Source: a virus. Taken from it: DNA of 50,026 bases. Made by a program: the position numbers and the translations under genes. Shown in pieces: positions 45,086-50,026 of this stretch (position 1 is its first letter; each line of letters opens with the position of its first letter). The stretch is taken from IMG/VR virus record IMGVR_UViG_3300009180_000060, positions 1-50,026 of that record; one strand, written 5' to 3'. The notes beneath the pieces were generated by a model, which was not told the origin of the DNA, did not search any database, and saw only the letters and a list, made by a program, of their open reading frames with translations.

Positions 45086-46288
45086 ATGAGTTATACAATC
45101 AATTTAACCAACGGTAATTTATTAGTTACTGTTCCAGACGGTACTATTAATACTACCGCGTGTTCACAGACCCTGGTGGGCAAAAACTATGCTGGCTACG
45201 GGCAATTTTTAGATGATAATTTCGTTCATTTATTGGAAAATGCTGCTAATGCTACCCAACCGACCTCCCCTCTAAAAGGACAGCTCTGGTTTAATACAAC
45301 GACCGAAGTATTACAGGTTTATAACGGCGTAGGGTTTAAATCACTGGGTAGCGCACAAGCAGCATCATCTGCACCATCTAACAATTCTATTGGTGATCTA
45401 TGGTATGATACTGTAAACGCACAGTTAAATGTCTGGACTGGTTCAGCATGGTTATTGGTTGGGCCAATTTATAATTCCACTACCGGCGTTACTGGGGCAA
45501 TCCCTGCTACAATTTTAGATAATACATCTTCTTCACATATTGTAGTTCAACTTTATGTAAATAACGTAATTGTTGGGATTATTTCCAAAGATGCAGCATT
45601 CACACCACAAACATCAATAACTGGTTTTACTACTGTTCGTCCAGGTATTACTCTCGCGACAGTTACCGGGAGTCAAGTTCCATTATTTCAAGGTACAGCA
45701 ACTAATGCTCAAGCATTGGGCAACGTATCAGCTAGTTCGTTCATGCGAGCAGACTCAAATACTGCCACATCCGGTAGTATTACTATTAACTCATCTGGCA
45801 CTCCTGTTGCTCTTATCAACGCAGCTGGGTCTGCTGTTGGGAACATTGGTAGTAGTTCTGTGCCATTCAATACAATATTTGCTACCGCTACTTCAGCCCA
45901 ATATGCCGACGTAGCAGAGAGATTCGCAGCAGATCAAGAATATGCTCCTGGCACTGTTGTTGAACTAGGTGGATCAGCAGAAATTACAAGATCCAACACC
46001 GCATTAAGCGAATCTGTGTTCGGAGTCATAAGTACAAGAGCAGCCTATTTAATGAATGGTGGTGCAGGTAGTGATTTAACTCACCCTCCAGTTGCTATGA
46101 CAGGTCGTGTTCCGGTTCAGGTCACAGGTGTCGTACAGCGAGGAGATCGTTTAGTGTCAGCTGGCAACGGTGTAGCAAGAGCCGCAGCAGCTGGTGAAGC
46201 GACAGCATTCAATGTGATAGGGCGTTCACTCAATGATAAATTAGATTCAGGGTTAGGTACCGTTGAAGCTATTGTCACTATTAAATAA
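45086..46288 (+). CDS. Tail fibre-like protein with conserved C-terminal domain
   Basis: The 400-residue protein starts with a domain that I know from fibre and baseplate proteins of T4-like aquatic phages: LTNGNLLVTVPDGTINTTAC, then LVGKNYAGYGQFLDDNFVHL and LENAANATQPTSPLKGQLWF (residues 6-73). Two GxLWxxxxxxxLxVxxGxxW repeats follow (GQLWFNTTTEVLQVYNG and GDLWYDTVNAQLNVWTG). The C-terminal ~125 residues, YADVAERFAADQEYAPGTVV and GVISTRAAYLMNG onward, form a domain found at the tips of many phage fibres and related in style to self-cleaving or trimerising chaperone domains. Receptor binding is likely but not shown. Confidence 0.8.
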   Translation: MSYTINLTNGNLLVTVPDGTINTTACSQTLVGKNYAGYGQFLDDNFVHLLENAANATQPTSPLKGQLWFNTTTEVLQVYNGVGFKSLGSAQAASSAPSNNSIGDLWYDTVNAQLNVWTGSAWLLVGPIYNSTTGVTGAIPATILDNTSSSHIVVQLYVNNVIVGIISKDAAFTPQTSITGFTTVRPGITLATVTGSQVPLFQGTATNAQALGNVSASSFMRADSNTATSGSITINSSGTPVALINAAGSAVGNIGSSSVPFNTIFATATSAQYADVAERFAADQEYAPGTVVELGGSAEITRSNTALSESVFGVISTRAAYLMNGGAGSDLTHPPVAMTGRVPVQVTGVVQRGDRLVSAGNGVARAAAAGEATAFNVIGRSLNDKLDSGLGTVEAIVTIK

Positions 46289-46311
46289 ACTATAACAGGA
46301 AAAATACAAGA

Positions 46312-47265
46312 ATGACTTATTCAACAGGCGGGTTAATACAGGCAACGGACTATAATGGTTTTGTTTCAGATACAGTTGGCGCTAATATTAACGCTACTAT
46401 GAATACTACATACGGACAAACAGCATTGTCTACTGTAGCAGCAGCTGGCACAGTAACAGCAACACAATGGTCAACTCTAAACGCAAATATCAGCACAATG
46501 GCAAGTCATCAAGGTACTAGTATTACATCTAGAACAAATCCTGTGGCAGGTAACGTAATTTCTGCACTAGCCAACGTTAATGCAGACATTACTAGTTGCT
46601 TCACAAATCGTTTTAACGCTGCTTCCCAAGGTTCTCAATATACATCATGGACTGGTACTGCCAGTAAAACGACAGGAACTGGATCCGGCACAGCGGCATG
46701 GACTATTACATTTACTAATACAGTTACTTTTGCCAATACAACCGCTGCTAATACTTTTTTTAATTCTGGTGGATTAATTAAAACTCAATTTAGCAAAACT
46801 TCAACTGGAACAGCACAAGATACTGAGTGGAATGCTTTTATTGGTAACGTATGTGGTACAATTTATCTGTCTAGTACTGGAGCAAGCAAAACTCTCAGCG
46901 GCAATACATATACAGGCACAACTAAGGTTGGTGGTAACGGTATACCAACTACATTAACAACAAGCACAGGATTTGCTCAATTAACATCTTCTCCTGTTAC
47001 AATTTACAAGCAATTTGATGCGGGTGCGCCATACTCTTCAAATTTTGTACAAGTAAATGCCTCAGTGAGTGGTGCTGTACTAACACTTACTACTCTGTGG
47101 TCTGATGCGGGTGACGTAAATGGTGCGGCTATCTCGGGCGGCACAGCAACTACTGGTATTACTTTTGGTACAGCTCCAGCAACCGTAGTTACATATTTTC
47201 CTCCTGAAACAACATATCTTGCTAACGTCTGGGGAACCCCAACGGTAGCAGCTTCTGTAGTTTAA
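46312..47265 (+). CDS. Ser/Thr/Ala-rich structural protein, probable fibre or tail decoration
   Basis: This 317-residue protein has the opening YSTGGLIQATDYNGFVSDTV, typical of a small group of phage tail proteins, followed by VNADITSCFTNRFNAASQGS and a long Thr/Ser/Gly-rich beta-like stretch. It contains about 17% threonine by eye. It ends in YFPPETTYLANVWGTPTV. No enzymatic motif is visible. AGGAAAAATACAAGA before the ATG provides a ribosome binding site, and the stop is followed within 10 bases by an intrinsic terminator, so this is the last gene of the tail operon. Confidence 0.75.
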   Translation: MTYSTGGLIQATDYNGFVSDTVGANINATMNTTYGQTALSTVAAAGTVTATQWSTLNANISTMASHQGTSITSRTNPVAGNVISALANVNADITSCFTNRFNAASQGSQYTSWTGTASKTTGTGSGTAAWTITFTNTVTFANTTAANTFFNSGGLIKTQFSKTSTGTAQDTEWNAFIGNVCGTIYLSSTGASKTLSGNTYTGTTKVGGNGIPTTLTTSTGFAQLTSSPVTIYKQFDAGAPYSSNFVQVNASVSGAVLTLTTLWSDAGDVNGAAISGGTATTGITFGTAPATVVTYFPPETTYLANVWGTPTVAASVV

Positions 47266-47275
47266 TCGTTTTGCC

Positions 47276-47310
47276 AAAGAGGCTTAATGCCTCTTTACTT
47301 TTATTCTTTT
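47276..47310 (+). terminator. Intrinsic terminator of the tail operon
   Basis: AAAGAGGC (47276-47283) and GCCTCTTT (47289-47296) form a perfect 8-bp stem with a TTAAT loop, followed by the T-rich tail ACTTTTATTCTTTT. Confidence 0.88.
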
Positions 47311-47322
47311 CTGTAGTATAAT
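47294..47322 (+). promoter_or_regulatory. Sigma70-type promoter of the glycosyltransferase operon
   Basis: TTTACT (47294-47299; four of six -35 bases) is 17 bases from TATAAT (47317-47322), a perfect -10. The -10 ends 6 bases before the ATG at 47329, so the transcript should be leaderless. The -35 overlaps the terminator stem. There is no Shine-Dalgarno sequence. Confidence 0.65.
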
Positions 47323-47328
47323 AATCAT

Positions 47329-47640
47329 ATGGATACTGATAAATTAGTGGCGCATTCGCGTGTTCGGTTTGATCACGCAGCCGCCCGCCGCACCCTTAAA
47401 GAAAAATACGAAGCAAAGTTAATCTTTGCATACAATGGTGGAATGTTCAAGGCAGGACCAGAACTTATCTCCATCGTTGGTAGCACTAGCACTGGTCGAT
47501 CAATCTTGGTACTGTTGGATTTGTACGGTAATCCAGTAAAAGTTGATAAAGCTGAACTTAGATCCATTGCAACAGGACTTTGGCAAGATACCATGGACCA
47601 ATGGCTTGCTGAATACGACGAGCTCAATAAAAAACGATGA
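47329..47640 (+). CDS. Conserved phage protein of unknown function (103 aa)
   Basis: The protein begins MDTDKLVAHSRVRFDHAAAR followed by RTLKEKYEAKLIFAYNGGMF, and ends in DQWLAEYDELNKKR. Proteins with the pattern LVAHARARFDHAAAKRLLKEKY and a C-terminal W.AEY.ELNKK are common in T4-like phages of cyanobacteria and have no known role. It is the first gene after the tail operon terminator, and its ATG lies 6 bases after a TATAAT box with no ribosome binding site. It overlaps the following gene by four bases (ATGA). Confidence 0.8.
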   Translation: MDTDKLVAHSRVRFDHAAARRTLKEKYEAKLIFAYNGGMFKAGPELISIVGSTSTGRSILVLLDLYGNPVKVDKAELRSIATGLWQDTMDQWLAEYDELNKKR

Positions 47641-48437
47641 CAACTGGTGCATTGATATTTGCATTTAATAATGAACATATAGATTATCTTTCTATGGCTC
47701 GGTGGTCAGCAAAAAATATTAACCGTCATTTAGAAATTCCCACTGCCATCGTTACTGATATCCCATTCGATAACGCAGAGTATGAACTATTTGTGCCGGC
47801 ACAACCAGAAGGAGTTTATTCTAGAAGATTCGCTGATCAGGTTAATGATGTAACATGGTACAATGGTAATCGTGTTGACGCATATGGATTATCGCCGTGG
47901 AAACAAACATTAGTATTGGATGCTGATTATGTTGTTGCCAGCGATCAGTTAAAGAAAGTGTTGACAATGGATACAAATTTTGTAGCACACAAAACAGCAT
48001 ACGATGTGGTAAATCAAGATAACTTTGATGAATTAAATAACTTTGGCAACTTTAACATGCCCATGTGGTGGGCTACCGTAATGATGTTCAAGCGCGGCGA
48101 TGAAGCAGAAATGCTTTTTAACTCAATGAACATGATTAAACAGAATTGGGAGCATTATAGAAATCTATATAAAATTTCACGGTCCATTTACCGTAATGAT
48201 TTTGCCTTAAGTATAGCACTGGGTATTGTTAACGGGCATACTCTGGACCATATGGATATTCCTTGGGATCTAGCATCTGTAACCCCAGCCCATACCCTAT
48301 CTAAAACAGCCGAAGATCAATATCGTGTGGATTTTTTAACTCCGGATCAAAAATCACGATACATAACTATGCACAACCAGGATTTTCACGCTATGGGTAA
48401 ACGGCATTTAGGAGATATCATTGCTAGTGACAGCTGA
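47637..48437 (+). CDS. Glycosyltransferase-like protein, GT-A type
   Basis: The 266-residue protein has the layout of a nucleotide-sugar transferase: an N-terminal Rossmann-like start (TTGALIFAFNNEHIDYLSMA), then GLSPWKQTLVLDADYVVASD with a D-x-D motif at D95-A-D97, the usual metal and sugar-nucleotide site. MPMWWATVMMFKRGDEAEML follows near residues 141-160. A C-terminal HNQDFHAMGKRH supplies a late histidine, as in GT8-like enzymes. The next gene is a paralog. Such genes in phages may modify the capsule, fibres or DNA; the substrate is not predictable. Confidence 0.65.
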   Translation: MTTGALIFAFNNEHIDYLSMARWSAKNINRHLEIPTAIVTDIPFDNAEYELFVPAQPEGVYSRRFADQVNDVTWYNGNRVDAYGLSPWKQTLVLDADYVVASDQLKKVLTMDTNFVAHKTAYDVVNQDNFDELNNFGNFNMPMWWATVMMFKRGDEAEMLFNSMNMIKQNWEHYRNLYKISRSIYRNDFALSIALGIVNGHTLDHMDIPWDLASVTPAHTLSKTAEDQYRVDFLTPDQKSRYITMHNQDFHAMGKRHLGDIIASDS

Positions 48438-49152
48438 ACACGGATATTTGATTCCTGCAATAGGTGAGATGTATGTTAACTGTGCCAATAAGCTAAAGGA
48501 TAGTATATTACAGTGGCACCCTACTGCCAATATTACTATCTTAACCGAAGATATGTTGCCGTATGGAAATCTTGGTGGTTATGCTAATGATTGGCAATGT
48601 TACGCAGTAAGTCCATACCAACATACTATTAAATTAGAAGCTGATATGTGGTGTGCAGGTCCTATTGATCACTGGTGGGATTTATTATCTACTCGTGATG
48701 TAGTTATTAGCCAAGGATGCAGAGATTTTTATGATAACGCAGGTAAATCAAGGTTTTATCGTAAAATATTTGATAATAATGCCCTTCCTGATGTCTACAA
48801 CGCCATCACATACTGGAAGGTAAGTGATACAGCAGAAGAATTTTTTAAGATAGTGCGTGATATGTTTGAAAATTGGGAAAAGTATAAGCCCTTATTAAAA
48901 TTTCCTGATGAAGTTGCCACTACTGATGTAGTTTATGCAATGACTGCTGTTGTAATGGGCATGGAGAACGTAATATTACCCGAAGGGTTGGGTCCAACCA
49001 TTGTTCATATGAAAAAAAATATGATCACCATTACGTCGGACGATTGGAGTAAGGAATTGGTGTACGAAAAAACTAATCCCGGTGTTAGAATTAATACGGT
49101 AGCACAATGGGGGCTAGTACACTATTATGTAAAGGAGTTAGCAAATGAGTGA
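48421..49152 (+). CDS. Second glycosyltransferase-like protein, paralog of the previous gene
   Basis: The 243-residue protein shares the core pattern with its neighbour: AVSPYQHTIKLEADMWCAGP (residues 62-81) against GLSPWKQTLVLDADYVVASD, with E73-A-D75 in place of D-x-D. The start is a TTG at 48421, with AGGAG 6 bases upstream; a GTG at 48427 is an alternative. It overlaps the previous gene by 17 bases. Loss of the first Asp (Glu instead) may still allow metal binding. Residues 120-170 (YRKIFDNNALPDVYNAITYW) match a typical acceptor-side region. Confidence 0.6.
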   Translation: MLVTAEHGYLIPAIGEMYVNCANKLKDSILQWHPTANITILTEDMLPYGNLGGYANDWQCYAVSPYQHTIKLEADMWCAGPIDHWWDLLSTRDVVISQGCRDFYDNAGKSRFYRKIFDNNALPDVYNAITYWKVSDTAEEFFKIVRDMFENWEKYKPLLKFPDEVATTDVVYAMTAVVMGMENVILPEGLGPTIVHMKKNMITITSDDWSKELVYEKTNPGVRINTVAQWGLVHYYVKELANE

Positions 49153-49456
49153 TGACACCGATAAAATTAAACACAGCAAACGTCAGCGACAGAAAGAAAA
49201 TCACATTAATAGACAAATGAGTATTCGTAAAGCTCATTCATTTCCGGATTATGGCACACCTGGTGTAGCGGCGCACGAAAGTCCGCATCGGTATCATAAA
49301 GTATCTGGTGTGACCTGCGGTAACTCAAATTGTTTTGCATGTGGTAATCCTCGTAAGTTTTTTGATGAACGAACGATGCAAGAGCAACGTGCCATGCAAG
49401 ATGTTGAACAAAAACGCAACAAACACAGCAACGGAACATTACCCAATGATGACTGA
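49145..49456 (+). CDS. Small basic zinc-ribbon-like phage protein
   Basis: The 103-residue protein has KHSKRQRQKENHINRQMSIR, then HRYHKVSGVTCGNSNCFACG followed by NPRKFF. C-x4-C-x2-C with CGNPRK near residues 58-70 is the hallmark of a short protein common in T4-like phages of cyanobacteria. Three cysteines plus a nearby His could bind zinc. The highly basic N-terminus suggests nucleic acid contact, though this is inference. The start overlaps the previous stop by eight bases. Confidence 0.8.
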   Translation: MSDDTDKIKHSKRQRQKENHINRQMSIRKAHSFPDYGTPGVAAHESPHRYHKVSGVTCGNSNCFACGNPRKFFDERTMQEQRAMQDVEQKRNKHSNGTLPNDD

Positions 49457-49769
49457 AGAAGAATTTTGGGCAGCATTACAACCAATGGAAATACGGGCTA
49501 CATTCTACCGATTATACCATGACGAGCAGGGTTTTCCATTATTTTTTAGCCAGGAAGATTTACCGGGCAATTATATAGATATTGATCAGACTACTTACAA
49601 TACACCACATACTCATATTAGAGTCATTGATGGTAAGTTAGTAACACTTGATACTAGTAGCGCAATAACAAAATTAACTCCTACAGAGTATGGAGTACCA
49701 TGTCACCCACAGGATGTAAGTATTGTAGTTGATGAAAAATTACCCAATAAAAAATGGAATTTAGTATGA
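49446..49769 (+). CDS. Conserved phage protein of unknown function (107 aa)
   Basis: The open frame extends upstream to 49335, but the real start is almost certainly the ATG at 49446 (or the next one at 49449), overlapping the stop of the zinc-ribbon gene; this gives MMTEEEFWAALQPMEIRATF. The motif FYRLYHDEQGFPLFFSQEDL, then PGNYIDIDQTTY is a known conserved block in T4-like phages of cyanobacteria, as is CHPQDVSIVVDE near the end. GGAAC lies about 8 bases before the start. The function is unknown. It ends with an ATGA overlap into the next gene. Confidence 0.8.
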   Translation: MMTEEEFWAALQPMEIRATFYRLYHDEQGFPLFFSQEDLPGNYIDIDQTTYNTPHTHIRVIDGKLVTLDTSSAITKLTPTEYGVPCHPQDVSIVVDEKLPNKKWNLV

Positions 49770-50026
49770 CGACACAAATAGATATTGCAGATTTAGATGT
49801 AATTTACCTAACTTACGATGAACCACAGAAAGAAAAGTTTTGGGTTGATATTAAAAATATAGTGCCATGGGCCAAACGTGTCGATGGTGTTGATGGTTCA
49901 GATGCGGCACACAAAGCTGCTGCTGCTGCTAGCGAAACAGAAAGATTTATATTAATTGACGGGGATAATATGCCCGAAGAGGATTTCTTTGATCTAACGC
50001 TTGAATTTGTAGATTCTGAATGGGAA
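49766..50026 (+). CDS. Third glycosyltransferase-like protein (partial, runs off right edge)
   Basis: Eighty-seven codons are visible. The start MTTQIDIADLDVIYLTYDEP overlaps the previous stop. KNIVPWAKRVDGVDGSDAAH, then KAAAAASETERFILIDGDNM leads to D65-G-D67, a D-x-D site at the end of a beta strand. This N-terminal pattern (YLTYDEP, VPWAKRV.GV.GSDAAHKAAA, DGDN) is shared by a family of proteins in T4-like phages of cyanobacteria annotated as glycosyltransferase-like. The C-terminal part is not in the window. Confidence 0.65.
   Translation, partial: MTTQIDIADLDVIYLTYDEPQKEKFWVDIKNIVPWAKRVDGVDGSDAAHKAAAAASETERFILIDGDNMPEEDFFDLTLEFVDSEWE

Noticed and set aside
49335-49445. Upstream start of the 107-aa protein
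   Set aside because: This part overlaps the zinc-ribbon gene in another frame and lacks a ribosome binding site; the conserved part begins at MTEEEFW.
1-50026. CRISPR array, insertion sequence, integrase or attachment site
   Set aside because: No regularly spaced repeats, transposase, integrase motifs or tRNA-end duplications were seen anywhere in the window.

Overview
The window is part of the genome of a contractile-tailed, T4-like phage (myovirus), most similar in gene content and motif style to the T4-like phages of marine and freshwater bacteria. The evidence is a portal of the gp20 family, the recombination pair gp46/gp47, a gp55-type late sigma factor, baseplate proteins of the gp26, gp48, gp53, gp5, gp25, gp6 and (by position) gp7 types, and repeated TATAAATA-type late promoters. 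I see no host genes, integrase, tRNA genes, insertion sequences or CRISPR array. The host cannot be read from the sequence.

Layout. (1) 1-10,705, minus strand: head genes (an acidic prohead-core-like protein, two large probable internal virion proteins, a small core-like protein and the portal), plus two paralogous tape-measure-like proteins carrying different peptidoglycan hydrolase domains (GH19 and M15). (2) 10,777-12,085, plus strand: gp26-family baseplate/chaperone-like protein with a candidate -1 frameshift into a small downstream frame, then a DUF2061 membrane protein. (3) 12,086-12,518: a 433-base gap without genes that can fold into a long-range, GC-rich RNA-like structure. (4) 12,519-16,742, minus strand: GIY-YIG nuclease, gp46, gp47 and gp55, with a strong host-type sigma70 promoter ahead of gp55. 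(5) 16,858-47,265, plus strand: tail tube cap, wedge and hub genes, a central spike without lysozyme domain, and a 15.4-kb gene for a 5,137-residue gp7-position protein, then fibre-like genes, closed by a clear intrinsic terminator. (6) 47,329-50,026, plus strand: a tightly overlapped operon of small phage proteins and three glycosyltransferase-like proteins, started by a sigma70-type promoter.

How it fits together. Early/middle sigma70-type promoters precede the gp55, gp47 and glycosyltransferase operons. gp55 would then redirect host RNA polymerase to late TATAAATA-like elements found before the tape measure, portal, tail tube cap, gp25, gp6 and fibre genes. The lytic activity that T4 carries in gp5 appears to have moved into the tape measures.

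Most unusual points: the candidate structured RNA at 12,257-12,479; a canonical slippery heptamer at the end of the gp26 gene; six genes whose only recognisable promoter element lies 6-7 bases before the ATG and which lack a Shine-Dalgarno sequence (possible leaderless mRNAs); the duplicated tape measures; and the giant modular wedge protein with FG-GAP, carbohydrate-binding-like and cupredoxin-like modules.
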